DNA of 37,203 nt from CAZLHO01 sp964559455. GTDB lineage: Bacteria > Krumholzibacteriota > Krumholzibacteriia > LZORAL124-64-63. The stretch is from positions 1 to 37,203 of the forward strand of contig CAZLHO010000027.1 in NCBI GenBank assembly GCA_964559455.1. Direction: 5' to 3'. Under the pieces are notes generated by a model that saw only the letters and a list, made by a program, of their open reading frames with translations, was not told the origin of the DNA and did not search any database. The position numbers and the translations under genes were made by a program. The first letter of the stretch is position 1; each line of letters opens with the position of its first letter. Shown here one piece after another: positions 15,914-25,100 of this stretch.

Positions 15914-16288
15914 ATGACCACGGCTTCCCCGCACGGTCTCGGCCGTCTCGGCGAGGAGATGGCCCGCCTCTTCCTGGCCGCCGGCGGCTACGCCTGCGTC
16001 GCCCGCGGTTTCCGCACCCGCGCCGGCGAGATCGACCTCGTGGTGCGGCGCGACGACCTGCTCGTCTTCGTCGAGGTCAAGACCCGTCGCGGCGACCGTT
16101 GCGGCGCCCCCGAGGAGGCGGTCGGACCGCGCAAGATCGCCCGCCTGCGCCGTCTGGCCCGCGCCTACCTGGCCGCCGTTCCCGCCGCCGGCGTGCGCCG
16201 GTTCCGCTTCGACGTCGTCGCCGTCGCCCTCGATGCGGGCGGGGGGGGCTGCCGTCTGCGCCACCTGGCCGGGGTGGGCGCCGACTAG
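15914..16288 (+). CDS. yraN: YraN/UPF0102 family nuclease-fold protein
   Basis: This 124-aa protein has the PD-(D/E)XK endonuclease-like core: LGEEMARLFL, RTRAGEIDLVVRRDD (Asp of the active site) and LVFVEVKTRRG (E-x-K). Family function is not firmly known; members are thought to act on DNA, and the gene is usually next to rnhB, as here. The start at ATG 15914 is chosen for the GGAGGA four to nine bases upstream; an in-frame ATG at 15863 has no ribosome site. It closes the rpsP cluster. Confidence 0.88.
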   Translation: MTTASPHGLGRLGEEMARLFLAAGGYACVARGFRTRAGEIDLVVRRDDLLVFVEVKTRRGDRCGAPEEAVGPRKIARLRRLARAYLAAVPAAGVRRFRFDVVAVALDAGGGGCRLRHLAGVGAD

Positions 16289-16355
16289 CGCCGCGGCGTC
16301 GCCGGACGCGGACGCCCTCGTTTGAACCCGTCGCCGCCGGGCGTCCAAATTCCCG

Positions 16356-16383
16356 CTGGAACCCCGCCCACCTTGCCTATATT
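16356..16383 (+). promoter_or_regulatory. Candidate leuS promoter
   Basis: TATATT at 16378-16383 closely resembles the rpsP -10 in context (CTATATT followed by a G-rich discriminator). The best -35 is the weak CTGGAA at 16356-16361 (16-bp spacer). The leader to leuS would be about 130 nt. Confidence 0.45.
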
Positions 16384-16481
16384 GTTGGCGCCGGGCCCGT
16401 CCGTGCCGCGGAAGGCCCCGTTTCTTCCTCTTCATCACGGGAGAGCCGACGACCGCTGATTCCGGGCGCCGCAACGGCGTC

Positions 16482-16499
16482 GAGGCGCGGGAGCGCCTC
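16482..16499 (+). other. Hairpin just upstream of the leuS ribosome site
   Basis: GAGGCGC (16482-16488) pairs perfectly with GCGCCTC (16493-16499), closing a GGGA tetraloop of the GNRA class, 19 nt before the leuS ATG. I see no T-box signature or Leu-codon leader peptide. A role in translational control is possible but unproven. Confidence 0.5.
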
Positions 16500-16518
16500 C
16501 GTGCAAAGGCAGGCATCC

Positions 16519-19053
16519 ATGGCAGACTACGACTTCAGTCGGATCGAGGCGCATTGGCGGCGCTGCTGGGCCGACGAGGACTACCACCGCACCGATCTCT
16601 CCCGCACCGACGACAAGTGCTACAGCCTGGTCATGTTCTCGTATCCCTCGGGCGACAAGCTGCACCTGGGGCACTGGTACAACTACGTGCCGGCCGACAC
16701 CTGGACCCGCTTCCGCAAGATGCAGGGCCGGAACGTCTTCCAGCCGATGGGCTTCGACAGCTTCGGCCTGCCGGCCGAGAACTACGCCATCAAATGCGGC
16801 GTGCCGCCTCAGGAGCATACCGAGCAGAACATCGCCGTCATCCGCGAGCAGCTGCAGACCCTGGGCGCGATGTACGACTGGCGGAGCGAACTGGCCACCC
16901 ACCGGCCCGGCTACTACAAGTGGACCCAGTGGCTCTTCCTGCAGCTCTACGCCAACGACCTGGCCTACCGCTCGGACATGCCGGTGAACTGGTGCGACTC
17001 CTGCCAGACCGTGCTCGCCAACGAGCAGGTCACCGACGGCGAATGCGAGCGCTGCGGCAGCGCCGTCGCGCGCCGGAACCTCAACCAATGGTGCTTCCGG
17101 ATCACGCGCTACGCCGATCGCCTGCTCGAGGGCCTCGAACGCATCGACTGGCCCGAGGAGACCAAGAAGAAGCAGACCTACTGGATCGGGCGCAGCGAGG
17201 GGGCCGAGATCGTCTTCGCGGTGCCCGCCGAGCAGCTGGGCGGCGCGGTCCCGGACGTCGCCGAGCGCGACGCGGCCGGCGACGTGTTGCTGCGCGTCTT
17301 CACGACCCGCCCCGACACCCTCTTCGGCGTCACCTACATGGTCCTGGCGCCCGAACACCCGCTGGTCGACGCCCTGACCACAGCCGAGAACGGCGATCGG
17401 GTGGCGGCCTACCGCCGCGACGCCGCCCGCCTGAGCGAGGTCGACCGCCAGAGCACCGACCGGCCCAAGACGGGCGTTCCCACCGGCTCCTTCGCCGTCA
17501 ATCCCGTCAACGGCGAGCGCATCCCGGTCTGGGTCGCCGACTACGTACTGGCCACCTACGGCACCGGCGCGGTGATGGCCGTGCCCGGCCACGACGAGCG
17601 GGACTTCGCCTTCGCCCGGGCGCACGACCTGCCCGTGCGCCGGGTGATCCTGGCCGACGGCGAGGATCCGGCCGCGCCGCTGCGCGAGGCCTACGCGGGG
17701 CCCGGAACGATGATCGCCTCGGGATCCTACGACGGCCGCCCCCACGTCGAGGGCGGCGCGGCGGTGGTCGCCGAACTCGAGGGGCGGGGGCTCGGCAAGG
17801 CCACCGTCCAGTACCGCCTGCGCGACTGGCTGATCAGCCGGCAGCGCTACTGGGGAGCGCCGATCCCGATCATCCACTGCCCTGACTGCGGCCAGGTGCC
17901 GGTGCCCGAGTCGGACCTGCCCGTGCTGCTGCCGACCGACGTGGACTACCGGCCCAAGGGCAAGCCGCCGCTGGCCAGCTCCGAGAGCTTCATGAACGTC
18001 GCCTGCCCGCAGTGCGGCGGCGCGGCCCGGCGCGACCCCGACACGATGGACACCTTCGTCTGCAGCTCGTGGTACTTCCTGCGCTTCCTCGAGCCGCAGC
18101 GCGACGACGCCCCCTTCGACCGCGAGCTGGTGAACCGCTGGCTGCCCGTCGACCAGTACATCGGCGGCGCCGACCACGCCTACGGCCACCTGATCTTCTC
18201 GCGCTTCGTGACCAAGGTCCTGCACGACCTGGGCTGGCTGGACTTCGACGAGCCCTTCCTGTCGCTGCGCCACCAGGGCATGATCACCCGCGACGGCGAG
18301 AAGATGTCGAAGTCCAAGGGCAACACCGTCGTGCCCGCGGACTACATCGACCGCTACGGCGTCGACACCCTGCGCGCCTACCTGATGTTCGGCTTCGCCT
18401 TCGCCGAGGGCGGCGACTGGACCGACGACGGCATCGAGGGCACCCACCGCTTCCTGGCGCGGGTCTGGCGCCTGGTCGACGCCGCTCTCGACGGCCGCCC
18501 GCCGGCCGGCGACGCTCCCGCCGACGCGGCGCCGCTGGGCGCCGACGAGGCCGACCGCCGCTGGCCCGAACTGCGCCGGGTGATGCACAACTCCATCAAG
18601 GGTTGCACGCAGGACCTCGCCCGCTTTCACTTCAACACGGCGCTCAGCCGCCTGATGGAGCTGACCAACGCGCTGCACGGCTTCGCCGGCCGCGACATCG
18701 TCAGCCTGGACGACCCGCGCTTCCGCGAGGCCCTGACCAACCTGGTGCTCATGCTGTCGCCGTTCACGCCCCACCTGGGGGAGGAGCTGTGGCGTCGCCT
18801 CGGCGGCGAGGGCCACGTCTTCGATCAGGCCTGGCCGGCGTGGCGGGACGAGTTCCTGGTCGCGGACACTGTGACCTACGTCGTCCAGATCAACGGCAAG
18901 ATCCGCGAGCGGCTGGAGCTGCCCCGCGACTGCGATCGCGATCAGGCCGCCGCCCGCGCTCGGGAGCACGGCCGCATCCCCGAGCTCCTGGACGGAGCGA
19001 GCGTCCGCAAGGTGATCGTCGTGCCCAACAAGCTGGTCAACATCGTGATATGA
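16519..19053 (+). CDS. leuS: Leucyl-tRNA synthetase
   Basis: This 844-aa class I synthetase has the HIGH motif as HLGH (residues 49-52) and KMSKS intact (595-599). A zinc knuckle is formed by C159/C162 and C176/C179. The CP1 editing domain shows TTRPDTLFGVTYMVLAPEHP and YGTGAVMAVPGHDERDF, so post-transfer editing should be active. A second Cys cluster (CPDCGQ, CPQCGG) lies near residues 455-500. The C-terminus ends with the short LeuRS-specific domain (VVQINGKIRERLELP). ATG 16519 was chosen as the first start with the family N-terminus; the frame is open another 140 codons upstream but lacks similarity. The ribosome site (AAGGCAGG) is weak. Confidence 0.97.
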   Translation: MADYDFSRIEAHWRRCWADEDYHRTDLSRTDDKCYSLVMFSYPSGDKLHLGHWYNYVPADTWTRFRKMQGRNVFQPMGFDSFGLPAENYAIKCGVPPQEHTEQNIAVIREQLQTLGAMYDWRSELATHRPGYYKWTQWLFLQLYANDLAYRSDMPVNWCDSCQTVLANEQVTDGECERCGSAVARRNLNQWCFRITRYADRLLEGLERIDWPEETKKKQTYWIGRSEGAEIVFAVPAEQLGGAVPDVAERDAAGDVLLRVFTTRPDTLFGVTYMVLAPEHPLVDALTTAENGDRVAAYRRDAARLSEVDRQSTDRPKTGVPTGSFAVNPVNGERIPVWVADYVLATYGTGAVMAVPGHDERDFAFARAHDLPVRRVILADGEDPAAPLREAYAGPGTMIASGSYDGRPHVEGGAAVVAELEGRGLGKATVQYRLRDWLISRQRYWGAPIPIIHCPDCGQVPVPESDLPVLLPTDVDYRPKGKPPLASSESFMNVACPQCGGAARRDPDTMDTFVCSSWYFLRFLEPQRDDAPFDRELVNRWLPVDQYIGGADHAYGHLIFSRFVTKVLHDLGWLDFDEPFLSLRHQGMITRDGEKMSKSKGNTVVPADYIDRYGVDTLRAYLMFGFAFAEGGDWTDDGIEGTHRFLARVWRLVDAALDGRPPAGDAPADAAPLGADEADRRWPELRRVMHNSIKGCTQDLARFHFNTALSRLMELTNALHGFAGRDIVSLDDPRFREALTNLVLMLSPFTPHLGEELWRRLGGEGHVFDQAWPAWRDEFLVADTVTYVVQINGKIRERLELPRDCDRDQAAARAREHGRIPELLDGASVRKVIVVPNKLVNIVI

Positions 19054-19056
19054 GCG

Positions 19057-19076
19057 CGGCGGCGCATGCGCCGCCG
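19057..19076 (+). other. 20-bp perfect palindrome after leuS
   Basis: CGGCGGCG, CATG and CGCCGCCG form an 8-bp GC stem with a 4-nt loop, three bases past the leuS stop. No T-tract follows, so it is not a standard intrinsic terminator. It may stabilise the leuS mRNA 3' end or reduce read-through into the giant gene. Confidence 0.55.
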
Positions 19077-19100
19077 TGAAGCCGAGGCGAGGGGCGGGGG

Positions 19101-22100
19101 ATGAGCTACTGGGACGTCCTGGCGGAAGCGGATCATCACCTGGAGCGGGAAGAGTTCGCCGCCGCCGAGACGGCCTACGCCTCGGCCCGCAGTCAGCGGG
19201 GCGGGTCGCCGGGCCGCGTCTTCGTCTCCGAGCGGCTGGGCGACGCGACCCGCCGCCTCTGGCGACGAGTCCGCGACGGCGCCGCCGCCCAGGAGCGGCC
19301 GGGCCGGTGGGAGGCCGCCACCGCCGACTTCGCCGTCCGCTTCCGGGAGCGGGCGACCGTCGTCCTGGCCCGGGCCCGCGACGCCGCCGTTCTGGCCGAG
19401 GGCGATCCCGCCGTGCGACTGGCCGTGCTCGCCCAGGGCCTGCATCTGGCCGGCCACAGCGAACTCCTGGAGCGCGACGACCCCCTGGCCTTCTCCCTGC
19501 TCGCCGCCGCCCTGCGCGACGCCCGCGCCTGCGGCCGCCTACTCGACGCCGAACTCTTCCCGCCCGACCTGGATTGCGACGAGAACGGCCGGCTGGATCT
19601 GGCCGGCGCCGGTCTCGCGATGATCACGACCAGGGGAGCCGCGTCGGCGTCCGGGACGGAGCGGCGCGCGCTGGCGGGCGCCCTGCTGCGCCTGATCGAC
19701 GAGGAGCGGTTCGCGCCCCACGGACCGCACGAGCCCGGGCGCTGCTGGCTCGCGGCCCGGATCACCGACCTCGGCCTGGCCGATTCCCCGGCCGCCGCCG
19801 ATCTCTACCGCCGCTACCTGGCCGGCCCCGCCTCGGCCGATCACGCCGCCGCGGCCCGCGTGCGCCTGGTCGAGATCCTGGGCAACGTCGATCGGCAGCA
19901 CCTGGACATCCCCCGCTACGACGAGGCCCGCGCGGCGGCCGGCGGCGCGCCGCCGTCGGCGCCGGAGCTCGCGCAGCGTCTGGCGGTCGCCCGCGAGTCG
20001 CTGCGGCCGCGCCTGGACCAGACCCGGCCGGCCTGGGCCGTGCTCACCCCCGCCGCCTCAGGATGGGAGGCGGTGCTCTGGCGCGGCGACCGCGCCGTCG
20101 ACGCCGCCCGCTGGCGCGAGGGCGCCGACGTCGAACCCCTGAGACGATTCCTGGCCCCCTGCGCCGGTCGCGTGATCGCCGCCGGCGGCGGCGGGGCGCC
20201 GGTTCCGGCCTTCCCCCTGGGGCCGATCGCCGAGGCGCTCCTCGAGCCTTGGCTCCCGCCCTCGGGCCTTTCTCCGGACGCGACGGCCGATCTGGTCGCC
20301 GCCGCGGCCCCGGATGCGGCGGACGCCGGCGGCGCCGGCTGTCATCCCCGATTGCCAGCGGGTGCGCCCCCGGACGAGAGTCCGCTGGCCGCCGCCGTGG
20401 AAGCCGGACGCCTGTGGCTGGCCTGCCTGGCCCGAGTGCGCGCCGCCGACCCGAGGCTCGAGACGGGACTGGTCGAACTGGCCCGGCGCGGCGACGAGGC
20501 CGCCGCTCTGGTGACGGCCGGCCTCACGATCCTGTCCGGACGATCCCGCGGCCCGTCCGCGAACTCCGGGACGGAGGGCTCCTGGGCACTGACGCCCCTC
20601 GTCGATCGGCCATCGCCGCTGTTGCCGTGCGCCGAGGCCGAATCGCCGGGCGCCGTCCCCGCCGCCGATCTCGCCGGGCAGCCGGCCCTGATGGTGGCCA
20701 CGGGACGCCCGGGCACCGTCCTGGCCGCCTGGGGCGCCTCCCGTGATCGCTGGCGGGTGGTGCTGGACGATCCCGGCCGGCTGCCGGTCCTGGCCCGGGC
20801 CCTCTCCGGGCACGGCGGGCTGCTGACCCTGCAGCCCGAGCGTCTGCACGCCCGGGACACGGCCCTCGATCGGCTGGTGGAACTCGCGGCCGCCGGGGCC
20901 CCCGGCGACGCCCTGGCCCTCTTCTTCTGGTGCCGGCTGACCGAGAGCCACAACGGGGATCTCGCCGACTTCGCCGTCCTGCGCCCGCGACCGGCCGGAG
21001 CGGTGCCTCTCTACGACCGTTTCCTGGATCTGGCCGCGGCGCTGCCGCGCAGCGAAGCCGGCGCCGCGACGCCCTGGGGGCGGGAATACGCCGCTCGGGC
21101 CGTGGCCTCGCGGGTCGTCGTGGGCGCCGGCCACCGTCTGGACGAGACCGGGGCCGGGCTGGACGCCTGGTGGGGACTGTCCGCGGAGCGGCCGGCGGCC
21201 TGGGCTTTCTGTGACGGTCCGAGCGTCGTGTGGCAGTTGAAGCGCCGGGCCCGCGGCCTTCCCGACATGTCGGACTTCCCGCCGCTCTCGCCCGCCAGCG
21301 ACCACCTGTCGCTGGTCCTGGGGGGGACGCTCTTCTGCGAGGAGATGGCTGCGTTCCTGACCGCCGTCCGCGACGGCGTCTTCCCGGAGGCCGAGTCGCC
21401 TTTCCGCATCCTGATCCTGCCCGACGCCCGCCCGTCGCCCCTGCGCCTGGCTCTCGGCGGACCCGACCCCGACAGCCGCGTGCTGCGCGGCGAGGCCCTG
21501 GCGGCGGCGCTGGCGCGCTTCGAGGCGACCCCGGACCAGGAGGGCCGCGCCCTGATGCTGGTGCCCGGACGGGGCTCGCTGCGGACTTTCCTCCAGGCCA
21601 TGGCCCGCGAGGACCTCGCCCGCGACGGGGACGCCTCGCGTCGCTTCCTGGACCCCGAAGTCTTCTGGTCCGCGCGGGGCCGCGCCCTGGTCGTGGGGCG
21701 CCGCCTGCACGTGGCCCGTCTGGAGAGCCTCGACCCGCCGTCGGCCATCGGGACGGCGGACCACGCCGGCGGCGATGCCCGAGCCTGGGCCCGCGAGGAC
21801 GAACTCATCGCCGAGGCGCTGGAAGCGGCGCGGGCCGACCTGGCCTTCGAGCTGAGCGCCCTGCTCGCCAGGGGCGCCGGTCTGGTCGATGTTGCCGACG
21901 TGCGCTGGTGGCGGCGCTTCCCCCTGCCGGGATCCCGCAGCGCCCCGTCGTTGGCGGAGGCGGCCCGTCTCTGCATCGGTGACGCGGCGGATCTCTACGA
22001 ACTGGCTCCGGCCGTCGCCGGCCGACGCCGGCTCGCCGGGCGCCGCGAGCCGACCTCGCCGCTGGCCCGGACCTGTCTGGATTGGCTGCGCGGCGAGGGC

Positions 22101-25100
22101 CGCATCGACGCCGGGGGCGAGGGGCTGCCGCCGGGCATCGACCGTCCGCCCGCCCGCGAATTGCCCGAGGCCTGGGAGCGGCGTCCCCTGCGCCTGGTCG
22201 TGGGCGGGGACGACGCCGCCTGGGCGGAAGCGGTGCGCTCGGTCTGCCGGCGTCGCGAGGCCGGCGACCTCGACGCCTGGCTGCTCTTCGTCGGCGAGGC
22301 CCCGCCGGCCGGCGCGCGCGAGATCCTGCGCCGATTGCCCGCTGCGGAATCCGCTGTCGGCAGGGGAGGACCGCCGCCGGCCCTGAAATGCCTGTCGCCC
22401 GACAGTCTGACCGACCCCGGCGTCCAGGAGATGCTTGCGCATCGGTCGTCGCCGACCGTCTACGCCGCCGACCTGCGCGACTGGCTGCCCCCCCTGGGCG
22501 ACGCCGCGATGGCGCGGTCCCTGCGCTGGCTGGTCACGGCGGTCGACGGGCCCGTCACCTTCCAGGCCTCGACCCTGCCGGAGCCCTGGGCGGACTGGCT
22601 GCGGGGGCTCTGGCGCGACGCCGCCGCAGATCGCGGTCTGGTGGACGCGACCGCCGAGGCCGGGACCGACGCGCCCGACCTGCCGCCCGTCGCCGTGGGA
22701 CGGTTCGGCGATCCCGAAACATCCTGTCCCCGCTGCGGAGCGGTCTTCGGCCTGCGCCACCTGCGCGTGCCCTGCCCGGAATGCGGCTTCGCCCCCGGCG
22801 CCTGGCTCGCGCCGGAGCAGCTGCGCCAGCTCGCGACGGAACTCGTCGGCCTCAAGGTCGCCGCCCTGCGCGAGCGGGCCGACCTGGGCGCCGACCTGCC
22901 GCTGCGCATCTGGGCCCAGCCCGAGAGCCTGCCCGATCTCTGCGAGAGGATCGCCGCCTTCGCCCCTTTGCGCGAGGAGGCCGACGGCCAGCTCACGGCC
23001 GAGCCTGGGGGAGGGCGTCTCTGGGAGCTGGCGGTCCTGGCGCCGGGGGCCGTGGTGCCCCCGAATCGGCGTCACGCCCTGCTCGACCTGCCGGACTCTG
23101 CCGAGGATCTCTTCCGTTTCCGCCGCCGTGCGGCCGGCGAGGTCGGGCTCTGGTTCCATCCGCTGGAACTGGCCCGGCAGTTCCCCGACTCCGACGGCGG
23201 GGCTCCCCTGGCGCAACGTTTCGCCTGGTTGCCCGAGGCGCTGGCGGCCCCGCCGGGTATGCCGCCGGAGCAACGGTGGCGGGGCGCGCTGCCGCCGCGG
23301 GTGGCCGGGACGCTCTCCGGGCTGCCGCCGCGCCTGGCCGCCGCGGCGCTGGAAGTCGCCGCTTGGACGGCCGCCGCCGACGGGTTTCCGCCCGCCGCCG
23401 TGCCCGTCGCGTCGGTCCCGGCCCTGGCGCCTTCCTTCCCCTTCGCCGAACTCGAGTTCCGCGTTCGCGACCTGAGCGGACTGATGCAGGAACTCCTGCC
23501 GGTGATCCTGGCCGGGAGCCGCAGCGGCGTGGTCTCGCTGATCGACCTGACGGAACTGCCGTTCTCCGGCGACGCATCGCGCATGGCCTGGCTCGACCGC
23601 TTCCTGCTGGGGATCTCGCTGCGTTTGACGCCGCCGGGGGCCGTCGGCGAGCCCGAACTGCTCTACGCGCCGGACGACGGCGTGCTCGCCTCGCCCCGTC
23701 GCCGCGTGGGACGGCTGGGCGGGGTGCAGGAGGTCGTCGCCCGCGCCGTTCATCACGCCGAACTCTTCCTGGCCTCGGCCCGGGCCCTCTACGCGACGGC
23801 GACCCCCGCGGGGGACCTCATTCCCCTGGACGGGGACGGCGCCCTGGCGGCGGGCGACGACGTGATCGAGACCGGCATCCTGCTCGGAGCCTGGGGACTG
23901 GCCGGCGCTCCCAGGCCGGGCGACCTGGAAGTGCCGGCGGCAGTCCCGCCGGACGACGTCGCGAGCGATGGGTCATCCGACGCGGCGATCCTGCTGGCGG
24001 GACTGGCCTCGTCGCGGGAGCGCTGGGGCCGGCGGCTGGCCGAAGGCTGGCGCAACGGTTTCCTGGAGGACGCCCCGGCGGTCGGGGAGGCCGCCGTCCG
24101 CGAACCCGAGGTCACGACCGCGGTGGCGAAGGTCGTCGATCATCTGGCCGCTTTCCTTTCCGGCGCCGGCGCCGGTCAGCGCGCAGTCAGGGGCCCCGCC
24201 GGCAGCGGCCGCCTCGATGCGGTGCTGCTGGGCCTGGCCCGGGCGGTGCGCGCGGGCTTGCCCCCGCGCGAGGCCACCGTCTTCGCCCCCGATCCCGGGA
24301 CCCTCTCGCGCTGCCATCTGCTCTGGCGCACCCTGGCGCCGGATCTGGTCGCGCCGCGACTCCTGCTCGTCGACGATCCCGAGGCGGCCCTGCCCGGCGT
24401 CGCCGGCGCCGCCGGACTTCCCGGTCGTCCCGAGCGCGCGGTCGCGGTGCTGCTCGAGGCCCAGGACATGCCCGCCGACGCCCGTTTCCGGATCGCCCAG
24501 CACTATCGCCGGGGGCGCCTGGTCGTCGTCGTCGAGCCGGTGCTGTCGGTCGATCCCTGGGACCATCTCTTCCTGACCACGCCGCGCGCGGAGGAGGTCC
24601 TCGATCTGGCCGACCCGATCGTTGCGGCCAGACTGCCGTGGCGGGAATGCCGCGAACTGGCCGCCGCCGCCGGCTCCCCGCTGGGACGGGGCCACCCGGT
24701 CCGGCGCGAGAAGGGAGAGTGCGCGGCGCACTGGACGACCAACCTGGACGAGTGCCTGGGCTTCCTGGCCCGCGAGCGGGGCCGGGGACTGTTCGGGGAC
24801 GAGGTCCTGGTGGTGGCGCCCGTGGCCGACGACCTCGCCTATCTCGGCCGATCGCTGGCCCGCGAGGGCTGGCTGCCGGTCTTCCGCGCCGAACGGGACG
24901 CCCTGCTCCTGCCGGGTCCGCTGGAACTGCTGGCCGCCGCGGTCGACGCCGTGGCGCGCGCCGAGGCCGACGGCGACGAGGCGCCTTCGCTGCTGGCGGG
25001 CCTGCTCGCCGGCGAGCGTCGCCGGGCCTACCTGAGCTGGCTGCGCGACGCGGCCCCGGCGCCGGGGACCCGCCTGACCGACCTGCTGGAGATGATCGCC

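Noticed and set aside
16289..16518. T-box or Leu leader-peptide attenuator for leuS
   Set aside because: No T-box core sequence, no run of Leu codons behind a ribosome site, and no terminator hairpin with T-tract.
16435..18969. Minus-strand 844-codon frame opposite leuS
   Set aside because: It mirrors leuS codons and has no domain similarity; leuS is unmistakable.
20000..21500. CHAT-protease-like domain in the giant protein
   Set aside because: Some beta-rich stretches are suggestive, but no His/Cys catalytic pair in the right context could be found by eye.
20058..23756. Minus-strand reading frame of 1,232 codons opposite the giant gene
   Set aside because: In very GC-rich DNA the antisense frame is often open. 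The translation is Gly/Gln/Arg-rich with no motifs, and the plus-strand frame has the ribosome site and motif order.
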